Shown: positions 29,474-39,722 of the stretch, piece by piece
Position numbering within the stretch: the stretch's first letter is position 1
Layout: every line of letters begins with the position of its first letter
Origin: Paraburkholderia flagellata
Lineage (GTDB): Bacteria; Pseudomonadota; Gammaproteobacteria; Burkholderiales; Burkholderiaceae
DNA: 64,000 nt
Reading direction: 5' to 3'
Assembly: GCF_021390645.1 (NCBI RefSeq)
Contig: NZ_JAJEJT010000003.1
Span: forward strand, 1,426,001-1,490,000
The notes under the pieces: generated by a model
Told to the model about the DNA's origin: nothing
What the model saw: the letters and a program-made list of their open reading frames with translations, nothing else
Database searches by the model: none
Program-made: the position numbers and the translations under genes

Positions 29474-30370
29474 CTATGCGGCCTCGCGCATTGCCTTCGC
29501 CTGGGTCGAGTCTTTTTTCGGTGGAGCGCCAAACATCCGCGTGTATTCCCGGCTGAACTGCGAGGCGCTTTCGTATCCCACTTCGAATGCGGCGGCCTGT
29601 ACGCTCATCGACAATGAGAGCAGCAGCCTGCGGGCTTCCAGCAGCCGCAGTTGTTTCTGGTATTGAAGGGGCGGCAGCCCCGTCAGCGCCTTGAACTGGC
29701 GATGGAACGCCGACGCGCTGAGCTGGGCGAGCGCCGCCAGGTCTTCCACCCGCACGGGCTCGGCAAACCGCTCCCGCAAATTTTCTACCGCGCGCAGCAG
29801 ACTGTGAGAAGGGCTTTCGGTCGACGCGAGCCGCGCGATTTCAGATCCATTCGGACCCCTTAGCAGCCAGTAGCATATCTCGCGCATGAGCATGGGGTAC
29901 AGCATGCCGATCGCGTCGGGCGTATCCAGCAGGCGCACGGCGCGCAGCGCGCAATCGGCAAGCGGGCCATCAAAGTTTGCGACGAACACGCCACGGCTTG
30001 CGTCTGCCGCCGGCACGGGCGTAGGCGACATCTCTTTCGCTACGGCGCGCAGCGTGGCCAGGTCCAATTCGAGAATCAGAACCAGGCAAGGTTTGTCCGG
30101 GCTCGCTTCGAACACGCGGCCCCGCGACGGCGTTTCCACGCCGACCACGAGCGCTTGACCGGCCCGGTATTCCAGTTGCGCCCCACCAAAACTGGCCCAT
30201 TTGGCGCCTTGAGCGACGATGCACAAAGCTGGGCGCGCCGAACGAAACGTGGGCGGTGCGGGGTGGTCGGAGCGCAGAACGAGCAGTCCGTCGGCAGCGG
30301 TGCTGTATGGGCTCGTGCCTGGCTGCGTTTGCGTATAGCGCAGCAGGGCGGCGGCCAGTTCGTTCGTCAT
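29474..30370 (-). CDS. AraC family transcriptional regulator
   Basis: 298 residues: AraC_N/YqhC-like cupin domain (about 20-170) and C-terminal double HTH (190-290; VEDLAALAQLSASAFHRQFKALTG then FEVGYESASQFSREYTRMFG). Regulators of this type usually control a neighbouring aldehyde/keto reductase or SDR; here the divergent SDR at 30525 fits. The gap of 154 bases holds the promoters. Confidence 0.88.
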   Translation of the reverse strand: MTNELAAALLRYTQTQPGTSPYSTAADGLLVLRSDHPAPPTFRSARPALCIVAQGAKWASFGGAQLEYRAGQALVVGVETPSRGRVFEASPDKPCLVLILELDLATLRAVAKEMSPTPVPAADASRGVFVANFDGPLADCALRAVRLLDTPDAIGMLYPMLMREICYWLLRGPNGSEIARLASTESPSHSLLRAVENLRERFAEPVRVEDLAALAQLSASAFHRQFKALTGLPPLQYQKQLRLLEARRLLLSLSMSVQAAAFEVGYESASQFSREYTRMFGAPPKKDSTQAKAMREAA

Positions 30371-30524
30371 GGCGAGTCGATCAGGAACGCGCGATGGAAA
30401 GTGCGCGTCGGCCCATCTTAGTCAGCGAAGCAGGATTAGGCAAGAATCGGGCAGGTTCGGGTATTCACTCGGCGGCGGCGACAGGCGGAGAATCGAGGCC
30501 ATCCAAACTAGCGAGAGGTGCCAG

Positions 30525-31304
30525 ATGGCAACGAACAACGGCGGTCAGCCGGGCCCGAAAATCGCGGTGATCACCGGAGGCAGTCGCGGCATTGGCCGCG
30601 ACACCGTCCTGCGGCTGGCAAGCCGCGGCGTCCACACGGTTTTCACTTACAACACCAATCGAACCGAGGCAGATAAGGTCTGTGCGCAGGTCGCTGAAGC
30701 GGGCGGCCGGGCGATTGCCCTGCAATTGAACATGGCGACTTCGGGCGCGTTCGACGACTTCGTCGCGCGCCTGCGAGAAGCACTCGAAACGCTGAACGCC
30801 GAGGGCTTCGATTATCTGGTGAACAACGCCGGTACCTCTTCGACAGCCACGCTTGCGGCCGGCACCGAAGCGGAACTCGATGCGCAGTTCGCAGTGCACT
30901 TCAAGGGCCCGTTTCTGCTGACCCAAAAGCTGCTGCCGCTCATTCATGACGGCGGCCGGATTGTGAACATCTCCTCGGGCCTTGCGCGCTTCGCGTTTCC
31001 GGGCCGCGCGATTTATGGCCCGATGAAGGCGGCCGTCGAAGCGCTCACTCGCTATATGGCGCTCGAACTCGCGCCGCGCCGGATCGCGGTCAACGTCGTG
31101 GCGCCAGGCGCCATTGCGACCGACTTTAGCGGCGGCATCGTGCGGGACAATCCGGAGGTCAACAAAGCCGTGGCGGAACATACCGCGCTCGGCCGCGCGG
31201 GGTTGCCGACTGACGTGGGGCCCGTTATCGCGGGTTTATTGTCGGATGACTTTGGCTGGGTGAACGCGCAGCGCATCGAGGTGGCTGGCGGCATTCATAT
31301 TTGA
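30525..31304 (+). CDS. short-chain dehydrogenase/reductase
   Basis: 259-residue classical SDR: GGSRGIGRD cofactor motif, NNAG at about 101-104, catalytic Ser in NISSGLARF and YGPMK (Tyr/Lys). The Arg/Asn after the second strand (TYNTNRTEAD) suggests NADPH. ATG at 30525 with GAGAGG upstream; the longer in-frame extension to 30369 overlaps the AraC gene. Divergent from that AraC regulator, its likely controller. Substrate unknown. Confidence 0.88.
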   Translation: MATNNGGQPGPKIAVITGGSRGIGRDTVLRLASRGVHTVFTYNTNRTEADKVCAQVAEAGGRAIALQLNMATSGAFDDFVARLREALETLNAEGFDYLVNNAGTSSTATLAAGTEAELDAQFAVHFKGPFLLTQKLLPLIHDGGRIVNISSGLARFAFPGRAIYGPMKAAVEALTRYMALELAPRRIAVNVVAPGAIATDFSGGIVRDNPEVNKAVAEHTALGRAGLPTDVGPVIAGLLSDDFGWVNAQRIEVAGGIHI

Positions 31305-31313
31305 TCTCTCCGG

Positions 31314-31517
31314 TCACGGCGTGACGCTTTTGCCGGACGCGTCGACTTCGATGCCCCAGTCGCCCTGTTCGAGCCAGTCGTCGCCGAGCAGTTCGGCCGG
31401 ATGCTGCGTGCGGCTCTGGCCGTTGCCGCATCGCATGTCGTCGGCTGGGCAGTAGTGGTCGCATCCCCAGCACAGGCGTTCGGGGTGCTGTGGGTGAATC
31501 GGAAACTTCTTTGCCAT
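31314..31517 (-). CDS. DUF3079 family protein
   Basis: 67-residue cytoplasmic protein with the conserved CWGCDHYCPADDMRCGNG cluster of DUF3079; four or five cysteines in CxxC-like spacing suggest zinc or iron binding. ATG at 31517 (MAKKFPIHPQ) with AGGGG upstream. Function unknown; common in Burkholderia. Convergent with the SDR gene 9 bases away. Confidence 0.85.
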   Translation of the reverse strand: MAKKFPIHPQHPERLCWGCDHYCPADDMRCGNGQSRTQHPAELLGDDWLEQGDWGIEVDASGKSVTP

Positions 31518-31766
31518 GATGTCGCCCCTGTGCGATTTCGGACGCAACGCAATGGCAAGATTGTCGTCCTTCCGCGACACGGTGGCAGATGGCAGAGTGT
31601 CGCGCCCACGAAGCACGGGAGGCGATGATGCGAACGAAAGGTGCAGCGCTGTTCGCGCGCGCAGTTGCCGAAGGTTGCCACAGCATCATGCTATGGTCGT
31701 ACGGCGTCCGGCCCATCCGGTCGCAGCGCCAGGAAGCGCTAGACAAAACGACCCGCATGCTCCGCC

Positions 31767-34268
31767 ATGACCCGTTCGAGCCTTTCCCCGCCAAAGCGGC
31801 GCCGCGCGTGGCCGCTCATTGTGTTGTGTGCCGTCGTCATCGTCGCGGCTGCGGTGGTGCTCGCGGGCTGGCTGACGTTACGCGGCAGCTTGCCGCAACT
31901 GGACGGCACGCGTGCCGCGCCGGTCGCGGCACCGGTGACGATCGGGCGCGACGCGCTTGGCGTGCCGACGGTACAGGGCAGCACGCGTGGCGACGTCGCG
32001 TATGCGAGCGGCTTCCTTCACGCGCAAGACCGTTTCTTCCAGATGGATTTGCTGCGGCGGGTCGCCGCTGGCGAGATGGCGGCGCTCATCGGACCAGCGG
32101 CGTTGCCGCTGGACCGCCGCGACCGGCCCTTGCGCTTTCGCGAGCACGCACAAATTGCGCTCGCCGCGCTCTCCGCCGACCAGCGGCAACTGATCGAACG
32201 CTATACGGCGGGCGTCAACGACGGCCTGCGCTCGCTTCGCGCGCGGCCGTTCGAATACTGGTTGTTGCGCACGCAACCGGCGCCGTGGCGTCCCGAGGAC
32301 ACAGTGCTCGCCGTCTATGCGATGTACTTCGATCTTCAGTACGACCAGGTGAGGCGCGTGCTCTCGCGCGCGGCGCTGCGCGAGCGCGTCCCGGACGATC
32401 TGCTTGCGTTTCTGCTGCCCGAGACGAGCCACTGGGACGCCCCGCTCGACGGGCAGCGCGCATTGCCGCGGCCGCCGGCGGCGCTGCCCGCCGCGCCGCC
32501 ATCATGGCTCCCGGCAACGCAATCCGCCGCTGATGTCGAACCGGACGCCACAGCGCTTCCCGGCAGCCTGCCCGGTTTCGTGGGCGGCGAGAGCGCGCTC
32601 GATTCGATGGTCGGCAGCAACGGTTTCGCGGTCGACGGCGCGCATAGCGCACACGGCGGCGCGCTGCTCGCAAGTGACATGCATCTCGGCCTGTCGCTGC
32701 CGAACGTCTGGTACCGCATCTCGCTCGTCTATCCCGCGCCCGATGGCGGCGAGCGGCGTATCACGGGCGTCAGCTTGCCGGGTACGCCGTCGGTGGTGGC
32801 CGGCAGCAATGGCCATATCGCGTGGGGCTTTACGAACAGCTATGGGCGCTTCGTCGATCTGGTCGAACTTCAACGCGATCCGGCCGATCCATTGCGCTAC
32901 CGGGTGCCGGGCGGTGGCTGGGAGAAGGCGCGGCTGATCCACGAGCGCCTGGACGTGAACGGCGGCGCGAGCGTCGATCTGCCGGTCGTGCAAACGCGCT
33001 GGGGGCCGCAACTCGTTGCCGGAGAGCACGCGTATGCGGTGCACTGGGTCGCGCAAGATCCCCAGGCGACCAACATGAACTTCATGCGGCTCGAAGGCGC
33101 CACGAACGTCACCGACGCGTTGCGCGCCGCGCAGACCTTCGGCTTGCCGACGCAGAACTTCATGGTGGCCGACGCGCAAGGCCATATTGGCTGGACGCTC
33201 GCCGGGCCGCTGCCACGCTTCGCGGATGCCGGCGGCGATGCGGCAGCGCTCGCGAGCCTGCCGTACCGCTCCGAAACGTATGCCGGTTGGCAAGGGTACC
33301 TCCCGCCCGACGCGTATCCGGTACGCATCGATCCGCCGGGTGGCCGCATCTGGACCGCGAACAACCGTACCCTGCCGCTCGCGGACGTGGCGCGCATCGG
33401 CGACGCCGGCACGGATCTCGGCGCGCGCGCAACGCAGATCCGCGACGACCTGCTCGCGCTGCCGCATGCGAGCGAGCGCGACCTGCTCGCGGTGCAGACC
33501 GACGACCGCGCGTTCTGGATCGCGTACTGGCGACGCGTCGCGCTGGACGCGCTCGATGCGCGCGCACTCGACGGCCATCCCAAACGCGCCGAATTCCAGC
33601 GCCTGGTTCAAGCGTGGGATGGGCGCGCCGATGTGGATGCAGTCGGCTACCGGCTGGTGCGCGCGTTCTATGACTCGCTCTACGATACATGGTTCGGTGT
33701 ACTGGACAAGCAGATGGCCGCGATTGCGCCGGACCTTGGCTATCGCGCGGCGAACTCGCGTTACGAAGCGACAATGGAGACACTCGCCGACCATCACGCC
33801 TGGATACCGGGCGGTTTCGCGGACTGGCGCGCGTTCATGCTGGAGCGCATCGACCACACGATCGCTCGTGTGCCTATGGGCACAACAGGCACGAAGCTCG
33901 AAGACTGGCGCTGGGGCGAGCGCAACCGATCGGCAATTGCGCATCCGTTCGCGCGCATGGTCCCCGCGTGGCTGCCTTGGGTTCGCGACTGGCTCAGCGC
34001 GCCGCATGACCCGCTGCCGGGCGACATTAATATGCCGCGCGTGCAGACGCCGGTGTTTGGCGCGTCCGAGCGTTTTGCGGTGTCGCCCGGGCGCGAGCAG
34101 GACGGCATCTTCGAGATGCCGGGCGGGCAGTCTGGCAACCCCATGTCGCCGTATTTTCTTGCGGGACATGAAACATGGGTGCATGGCGTCGCGGCACCGT
34201 TCGTGCCGGGCGCAGCCGTGCACACGCTCAGGCTCATACCGGCTGGCGCGCAGCAGGCTGGCAACTGA
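31767..34268 (+). CDS. penicillin acylase family Ntn-hydrolase
   Basis: 833-residue family S45 N-terminal-nucleophile hydrolase (penicillin G acylase, acyl-homoserine lactone acylase). An uncleaved-looking signal anchor (residues 15-37) directs it to the periplasm. Alpha domain 50-280; autoprocessing should expose Ser284 in MVGSNGFAVDG as the nucleophile, and the beta chain carries NGHIAWGFTNSYGR and the oxyanion Asn in later conserved segments (PSYFLAGH-like SPYFLAGHETW near the end). Substrate could be N-acyl homoserine lactones or other amides. Alone in its transcription unit. Confidence 0.88.
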   Translation: MTRSSLSPPKRRRAWPLIVLCAVVIVAAAVVLAGWLTLRGSLPQLDGTRAAPVAAPVTIGRDALGVPTVQGSTRGDVAYASGFLHAQDRFFQMDLLRRVAAGEMAALIGPAALPLDRRDRPLRFREHAQIALAALSADQRQLIERYTAGVNDGLRSLRARPFEYWLLRTQPAPWRPEDTVLAVYAMYFDLQYDQVRRVLSRAALRERVPDDLLAFLLPETSHWDAPLDGQRALPRPPAALPAAPPSWLPATQSAADVEPDATALPGSLPGFVGGESALDSMVGSNGFAVDGAHSAHGGALLASDMHLGLSLPNVWYRISLVYPAPDGGERRITGVSLPGTPSVVAGSNGHIAWGFTNSYGRFVDLVELQRDPADPLRYRVPGGGWEKARLIHERLDVNGGASVDLPVVQTRWGPQLVAGEHAYAVHWVAQDPQATNMNFMRLEGATNVTDALRAAQTFGLPTQNFMVADAQGHIGWTLAGPLPRFADAGGDAAALASLPYRSETYAGWQGYLPPDAYPVRIDPPGGRIWTANNRTLPLADVARIGDAGTDLGARATQIRDDLLALPHASERDLLAVQTDDRAFWIAYWRRVALDALDARALDGHPKRAEFQRLVQAWDGRADVDAVGYRLVRAFYDSLYDTWFGVLDKQMAAIAPDLGYRAANSRYEATMETLADHHAWIPGGFADWRAFMLERIDHTIARVPMGTTGTKLEDWRWGERNRSAIAHPFARMVPAWLPWVRDWLSAPHDPLPGDINMPRVQTPVFGASERFAVSPGREQDGIFEMPGGQSGNPMSPYFLAGHETWVHGVAAPFVPGAAVHTLRLIPAGAQQAGN

Positions 34269-34466
34269 GGCCCACAGGTGAAATATCTGTCTCTGCCCGC
34301 TGGCTAGCAGAAGTCCGTTCACGACGCCAGAAGCGCTGGCTGATTCTCCCTATATCCGTTCCCGGCCTACCCTTGGTGGGGGTGATTGAGTCAAGCTTGC
34401 CGCGCTCGCGTCGAGACATGCTCTCGCCGTAAGCGACATAACAAGGAATCGAATAAGGGGACAGCC

Positions 34467-36023
34467 ATGAAGTGGCTCGATCGCATGACGGTGTTCAACA
34501 AGTTGCTGACAGCGTTCGCCGTTGTGATCACATTTGCGGTGGCCGTCGGTGTTGCCGGCGTTTCGTCGCTGGCGTCGATGCACGATATCGCCGATGAAAT
34601 CTGCAACCGGCACATGAGCGGCCAGTTCTGGCTGGAGGAAGCGGCCCGCAGCAAGCTGAGCACGGATCTCGACGCCGCGAATCTGGGCTACGCCGATGAA
34701 GCGGGACGCAATCGTTTGAAGGAAGACATCGTCGCGCAACTCAAGCGCATGCATGAATCGCTGGAGCGCTACGCTGGTGCAGGCGTGTCGGCTGGCGACC
34801 GCTCCCGCTATGACGACGTGCTCAGGAAAACCTCCGCATGGGAGGCGATCGTGCATCAGCAGATCGGTTTCGAGCCCGTGCCCGCAGGCGTGGACAACGC
34901 CGAACTCGTGCGCCGCGCGATTGCGGCGAGCGTGGCGTTGGGCGACAGCGTGGCCGCGCTGATCGATTCGCTGCAACGCGAGGCGAAAAACGCGCAGACC
35001 GAAGCCACGGTGCAGTTCCAGCACATGCGCACCCTCATCATGGCGATTCTGCTCGGGGCGGTCGTGACCGGCGCGCTGCTAGCGTGGTTGATTGCGCAAC
35101 GGCTTTCACGCCAGCTGGGCTGCGAGCCGGCTCGCGCCATGGAAATTGCAGGCCGTATCGCGGCCGGCGATCTTTCGGTATCCATACAAATGCGTGCCGG
35201 CGATTCGAGCAGCCTGCTACATGCGCTCTTCAAGATGCGTGAGCAGCTCTCGGGCATCGTCGCCAACATTCATGAATCAAGCGGCTCCATCCTTCTCGCT
35301 GCCCGCGAAATCTCGCAAGGCAACACGGACCTCTCGCAACGCACCGAAGAGCAGGCGGCATCGCTCGGCGAAACCGCGACGAGCATGGAGCAACTGACCT
35401 CGACTGTGCGGCAGAACGCCGGGAGCGCGCGACAAGTGGGCGGCCTCGCCCGCGGTGCTTCGGAAGTTGCGGCGCGCGGCAGCGAACTGGTGAGCGAAGT
35501 GGCGCGGACGATGGGCGCGGTGGCGCAGGACGCGAAGCGCATGACCGATATCATCGCGACGATTGAAAAAATCGCGTTCCAGACCAACATTCTTGCGCTC
35601 AACGCCGCCGTCGAATCGGCGCGCGCCGGCGAGCAAGGGCGTGGCTTCGCGGTCGTGGCGGGCGAGGTGCGCGCACTCGCGCAGCGCAGCGCGGCTTCGG
35701 CGCGGGAGATCAAGGAGCTGATCGAAGCGTCGACGGCGGGCGTCGCAAACGGCGCAACGTTGGCGCAGCGCGCAGGCTCGACGATGGTCGAAGTGACGGC
35801 GGCGGTGCAGCGCGTCACGGACATCATGGCCGAGATCGTCGCTGCCTCGGGCGAGCAGAGCACGGGTATCGAGCAGGTCAATCGCGCCGTTGCGCAAATG
35901 GACCAGGTCACGCAGCAAAACGCGGCCCTCGTCGAGCAAGCAGCCGCCGCTGCAAGCTCGATGGCCGATCAGGCGGCGCAGTTGCAGCAGGCCGTTTCGG
36001 TATTCAGGTTCGCGGGCGCGTGA
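34467..36023 (+). CDS. methyl-accepting chemotaxis protein
   Basis: 518-residue chemoreceptor: TM1 about 11-34, periplasmic four-helix-bundle ligand domain (35-190), TM2 about 191-212, HAMP (213-265) and the signalling domain with the invariant hairpin tip [20 protein letters not shown]. It relays a chemical cue to CheA/CheW. No C-terminal NWETF-type pentapeptide for CheR tethering is present. ATG at 34467 after AAGGGG. Ligand unknown; no che genes nearby. Confidence 0.93.
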   Translation: MKWLDRMTVFNKLLTAFAVVITFAVAVGVAGVSSLASMHDIADEICNRHMSGQFWLEEAARSKLSTDLDAANLGYADEAGRNRLKEDIVAQLKRMHESLERYAGAGVSAGDRSRYDDVLRKTSAWEAIVHQQIGFEPVPAGVDNAELVRRAIAASVALGDSVAALIDSLQREAKNAQTEATVQFQHMRTLIMAILLGAVVTGALLAWLIAQRLSRQLGCEPARAMEIAGRIAAGDLSVSIQMRAGDSSSLLHALFKMREQLSGIVANIHESSGSILLAAREISQGNTDLSQRTEEQAASLGETATSMEQLTSTVRQNAGSARQVGGLARGASEVAARGSELVSEVARTMGAVAQDAKRMTDIIATIEKIAFQTNILALNAAVESARAGEQGRGFAVVAGEVRALAQRSAASAREIKELIEASTAGVANGATLAQRAGSTMVEVTAAVQRVTDIMAEIVAASGEQSTGIEQVNRAVAQMDQVTQQNAALVEQAAAAASSMADQAAQLQQAVSVFRFAGA

Positions 36024-36065
36024 AGTGAGAGCCGATGCCGTAGCCGTGCCTGCGGCATTGGAACA

Positions 36066-37211
36066 TCATCGGGAAAGACCGCGCGCGTCGATCGGCCAGA
36101 TCGCTTCCACGCGATCGCCCCTGAAGCAGACGTACTGATCGTAGAGATTCACGGTCGGGTCGCAGTGCCCCGGCGTCACGAGGATGCGCTGCCCGAGGAG
36201 GTGTGAAGTACCGGCATCCGGCGAGCCGATTATCTGCAGTTTGCCATGCTCGTCATTGGCCGCGATGTAGGCGAGCGGCGGACCTTCGGACGCAGCCCAT
36301 GTCACCGCCCGCGGAAGCCCGGCGTCGACGGCCAGCCCCTTCAGGCCAACATCGCAGACCACCATGCCAGGGCGGGTCGCGCTCATGATCGTGGATAGCA
36401 CGAACAGGCTGTTGCGCGGCCGTACGGCGCCATGCCAGGCGATGCCGCCATATTCGCCGTCCATGATCGCATAGGAGCCTGGCTGCACCTCAGTGTAAAC
36501 GCCGCTGGCAACGTCGAATTCAAACGTGCCAGTGCCGCCGCCGGTCACGCGCGTGCAACGCACGCCACGCGCCTGAAGCGCGCGTACGAACGCGCCAGCG
36601 CGCTCTGCCGCGCGACTGGCCGTCTCCTTGCGCGCCACCCAATCGGCAATATGCTGCGCCCCGCCGTGGTAGCCCTGCAGTCCTGCGAAGCGCAGGCTCG
36701 CGTGCATGGCGATGGCGTCGACGAGTTCGAACAGGGCATCGTGCGATGTGACGCCGCAGCGGTTCTGACCGACATCGATCTCGGGCAGCACGTCAATCGT
36801 GACTCCCGCCGACGTCGCCGCCTGGCCGAGTGCGTTCACCTGCGCTACGGCGTCCACACAAACGCTCAGTTGTACGTACGAGGCGAGTTCTGTGGCCATC
36901 AAGAGCTTGTCCTCGCCGACAAACTCATTGGTGACGTGGATGTCACGCACGCCGGCAGCGGCAAACGGATACGCTTCGCTCAGCTTCTGGCAGCAGATAC
37001 CCGCGGCGCCGGCTTCGACTTGCTGAAGGGCGATGGCGCTGCTCTTGTGAGCCTTGGCGTGCGGCCGCAAGGCGACGCCATGGTCGGCGACGAATGCCGC
37101 TGTGTCGCGCAAGTTTGCTTCAAATGCGTCGAGATCGATCAGGAGCGAAGGGGTGCCGACCGTCGCAAGCCGGTCGCCGACGAGGGCGGGGGCAGGGGGA
37201 GTGAGAGTCAT
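36066..37211 (-). CDS. DSD1 family PLP enzyme, D-threonine/hydroxy-D-aspartate aldolase-like
   Basis: 381-residue fold-type III PLP enzyme. RPHAKAHK carries the PLP lysine (Lys53), and the metal site of D-threonine aldolases appears as His349 and Asp351 in PGHCDP. Family members cleave D-threonine or D-3-hydroxyaspartate to glycine/glyoxylate plus aldehyde, or dehydrate D-serine. ATG at 37211 with GGAG five bases upstream. It lies downstream of an amino-acid ABC importer on the same strand, so the imported ligand is probably a D- or hydroxy-amino acid (inference). Confidence 0.85.
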   Translation of the reverse strand: MTLTPPAPALVGDRLATVGTPSLLIDLDAFEANLRDTAAFVADHGVALRPHAKAHKSSAIALQQVEAGAAGICCQKLSEAYPFAAAGVRDIHVTNEFVGEDKLLMATELASYVQLSVCVDAVAQVNALGQAATSAGVTIDVLPEIDVGQNRCGVTSHDALFELVDAIAMHASLRFAGLQGYHGGAQHIADWVARKETASRAAERAGAFVRALQARGVRCTRVTGGGTGTFEFDVASGVYTEVQPGSYAIMDGEYGGIAWHGAVRPRNSLFVLSTIMSATRPGMVVCDVGLKGLAVDAGLPRAVTWAASEGPPLAYIAANDEHGKLQIIGSPDAGTSHLLGQRILVTPGHCDPTVNLYDQYVCFRGDRVEAIWPIDARGLSR

Positions 37212-37395
37212 CAAGGCTCCGTTCAGGATATGCAGCCACGCCGTGCTTGCGCAAATGCAGGTGCGGGTATCGGAAGGCGCGCGACGCCACTACGGTGCGC
37301 GCTCGCCAATGCTGCGCCAGTATTGCACACTGCGTGGCCGGCCCCGGCGGCGCGTCCTGTTTTCTGACTGCGAGGAGGGCGTCGCGAGAATGCGA

Positions 37396-38124
37396 TCAAT
37401 GAGGCAGCACGCGCATGAGAAAGTCCTTCGCGCGCTCCGACTGCGGATTGTCGAAAAACGCCTCTTTGCCGGCATCCTCGACGATGAACCCCTTGTCCAT
37501 GAACAGCACCCGATGGGCGACTTTCTTTGCGAAGCCCATTTCGTGCGTCACGCACATCATCGTCATGCCTTCCTGGGCGAGTTCGATCATCACGTCGAGC
37601 ACCTCGTTGATCATCTCGGGGTCCAGTGCCGAGGTGGGCTCGTCGAACAGCATGGCGATGGGGTCCATCGAAAGCGCCCGTGCAATCGCCACGCGCTGCT
37701 GCTGTCCGCCCGACAATTGACCCGGAAACTTGTCGGCATGCGCGCGCAGGCCCACACGGTCGAGCAGCTTCAGTCCCTTTTGCGTCGCCTCGTCCTTGCC
37801 GCGCTTGAGCACCTTGGTCTGCGCGAGCGTCAGGTTTTGCGTGATCGACAGATGGGGAAACAGCTCGAAATGCTGGAACACCATGCCAACCCTCGCGCGC
37901 AGCTTTGGGAGATTCGTGCGCTGGTCGCCAACCGACTCGCCGCCGACGATGATCTCGCCTTGCTGGAACGGCTCCAGGCCGTTCACGGTCTTGATCAAGG
38001 TCGATTTGCCGGATCCGGATGGGCCGCACACGACGACGACCTCACCCTTGCTCACTTCGGTCGAGCAGCCGCTCAGAACCTGGAACGGCCCATACCACTT
38101 CGACACGTCTTTCAGTGTAATCAT
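37396..38124 (-). CDS. amino acid ABC transporter ATP-binding protein
   Basis: 242-residue ATPase of the GlnQ/HisP type. Walker [11 protein letters not shown]-loop in [11 protein letters not shown], signature LSGGQQQR, Walker [13 protein letters not shown] and switch His in VTHEM. Powers the permease encoded 35 bases upstream, with the receptor at 38913. ATG at 38124 after AAGGAATC. The gap of 184 bases to the aldolase gene may hold a weak promoter but the order suggests one operon. Confidence 0.92.
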   Translation of the reverse strand: MITLKDVSKWYGPFQVLSGCSTEVSKGEVVVVCGPSGSGKSTLIKTVNGLEPFQQGEIIVGGESVGDQRTNLPKLRARVGMVFQHFELFPHLSITQNLTLAQTKVLKRGKDEATQKGLKLLDRVGLRAHADKFPGQLSGGQQQRVAIARALSMDPIAMLFDEPTSALDPEMINEVLDVMIELAQEGMTMMCVTHEMGFAKKVAHRVLFMDKGFIVEDAGKEAFFDNPQSERAKDFLMRVLPH

Positions 38125-38159
38125 CGAGATTCCTTGTGATGCGCGCCTGACCTGCTTGC

Positions 38160-38819
38160 TCAACGCACGTGCGCCAGGGCGAGCCGCCGTTCGACATGCC
38201 GCTGGACCCACGACATCGCGGTACTCAGCAGCCAGTAGATTGCCGCCGCGCTCAAATACAGCGGCAACGGCTGGAACGTGGAAGCGATGACTTCCTGCGC
38301 GGCGCGAAGCATCTCGGTCACGGTGATCACGGAGACGAGCGAGGTATCCTTGATCAGGCTGATCAAGGTATTGCCAAGGCTCGGCACGGCGATCCTCAAG
38401 GCCTGCGGGCAGATGACGTACCGCAGCGTCTGCAGATGGTTGAGGCCGAGACTATGCGCCGCGCCCCATTGGCCCTGGCTGATGCCGAGAATCGCACCAC
38501 GCATGCTTTCGGAGAGATAGGCCCCGGCATTGGCCGTCAAGGCGAGAATGCCGGCGCTGGTCGGATCGAGCGAGATGCCGAGATCCGGCAGGCCGTAGTA
38601 CACGACAAAAATTTGCACCAGCAGCGGCGTACCTCGCATGAGGCTGACATAGCCGCGGGCGACGCCTGCGATGAGCGGCTGGCCGCTGATGCCCATGATC
38701 GCCACGACGATTCCGACCAGCAAGCCGAGGACCGAAGAGGCGAGCGCGAACTTCAGGGTAACGATGGCTCCCATGAGAAGAACGGGCAGCGCTTGAATGA
38801 CGAGGTCGATGGGTGTCAT
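38160..38819 (-). CDS. amino acid ABC transporter permease
   Basis: 219-residue HisM/GlnP-type permease with about five membrane helices and the EAA loop ([24 protein letters not shown]) that docks on the ATPase; [13 protein letters not shown] is the family start motif. Only one permease gene is present, so it should form a homodimer. Lies between receptor and ATPase genes. Confidence 0.91.
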   Translation of the reverse strand: MTPIDLVIQALPVLLMGAIVTLKFALASSVLGLLVGIVVAIMGISGQPLIAGVARGYVSLMRGTPLLVQIFVVYYGLPDLGISLDPTSAGILALTANAGAYLSESMRGAILGISQGQWGAAHSLGLNHLQTLRYVICPQALRIAVPSLGNTLISLIKDTSLVSVITVTEMLRAAQEVIASTFQPLPLYLSAAAIYWLLSTAMSWVQRHVERRLALAHVR

Positions 38820-38842
38820 GCGATGAAGTGCCGTGCGGGTGT

Positions 38843-38868
38843 GCCGCCCGGGCCGGAACCCGGGCGGC
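38843..38868 (-). other. strong hairpin between receptor and permease genes
   Basis: Perfect 10-base-pair stem GCCGCCCGGG / CCCGGGCGGC with a 6-base loop, without a T run, directly after the receptor gene as read on the minus strand. It resembles the dctP-dctQ hairpin at 8835 and probably stabilises the receptor mRNA. Confidence 0.6.
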
Positions 38869-38912
38869 TCGACAGGTGATGAGGAGACAGGGTGACTGCC
38901 GCTTATTGCAGA

Positions 38913-39722
38913 CTACTGCGAAACGGGTTGCGTGACATCCGTGCCGAACCAGTGCATAGAGATCTTTTTCAGCGTGCCGTCCTGCTTCATCGCACTCAGG
39001 GCGCCGTTGACCGCCTTCTCGAACTCGGGATTGCCTTTCTTGAACGGAATGCCCATTTCCTGCTCGCCGCCCTTGAGGACCGAACCGGCCCGCAAGGGAA
39101 GGCTCGAGGTCTTGATGATGTACGGCAGCATGAGGCGGTCGTCGAGCGTCGCGTCGATCCGGCCTGCCGCGAGGTCGCGCAGCTTCTCGGGGGCGCCTGG
39201 ATAGGTCTGCACATTGATCCCCGAAACGGCGCGAGCCATCTGGTCGTAGTTCGTGCCGAGTGTCACGCCGATCTTCTTGTCGCCGCCGAATTCCTTGAGC
39301 GAGTTGAAATCGCGTTTGTCGTTGGCCCGCTGAATCAACTGTGCTGCCGAGAAGGTGTAGGGCTGGCTGAAATCGAGTGCCTGCTGGCGCTGCGGAGTGA
39401 TGGTGACCTGGTTGACGATGACGTCGAACTTGCCGGCTTGCAGGCCGGCGAGAATGCCGCTCCACTCCGTGGGGACAAATTCCGGCTTGACGCCCAGTCT
39501 GGTTGCGAGCGCTTTGGCGACATCCACATCGAAGCCTTCGAGTTCCCCGGCCGCGTTGCGGTAGTCGAACGGCGGATAGGTTCCCTCCAGACCGACGCGC
39601 AGCACACCGTTCGTTTTGACCGTGTCGAGCAGGTCCTGAGCGTGGGCGGCCGCGCCCACGAAGCTGAATGCAGCCGCAATGACCGCGCTGCGCAAAAACG
39701 GGCTGACCGAGCGTTTGAACAT
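38913..39722 (-). CDS. amino acid ABC substrate-binding protein
   Basis: 269-residue family 3 binding protein, close to cystine/polar amino-acid receptors (FliY-like). Signal peptide 1-28 (AAHAQ), then EGTYPPFDYRNAAGELEGFDVDVAK. GGAGGAG precedes the ATG. First gene of the receptor-permease-ATPase-aldolase cluster; the aldolase suggests a hydroxy- or D-amino acid ligand. Upstream region has several palindromes. Confidence 0.9.
   Translation of the reverse strand: MFKRSVSPFLRSAVIAAAFSFVGAAAHAQDLLDTVKTNGVLRVGLEGTYPPFDYRNAAGELEGFDVDVAKALATRLGVKPEFVPTEWSGILAGLQAGKFDVIVNQVTITPQRQQALDFSQPYTFSAAQLIQRANDKRDFNSLKEFGGDKKIGVTLGTNYDQMARAVSGINVQTYPGAPEKLRDLAAGRIDATLDDRLMLPYIIKTSSLPLRAGSVLKGGEQEMGIPFKKGNPEFEKAVNGALSAMKQDGTLKKISMHWFGTDVTQPVSQ

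Noticed and set aside
32502..34322. 606-codon minus-strand frame
   Set aside because: Antisense to the penicillin acylase gene, Arg-rich and without family similarity.
34268..34466. Flagellar (FliA) promoter before the chemoreceptor
   Set aside because: No TAAA-N15-GCCGATAA match was found.
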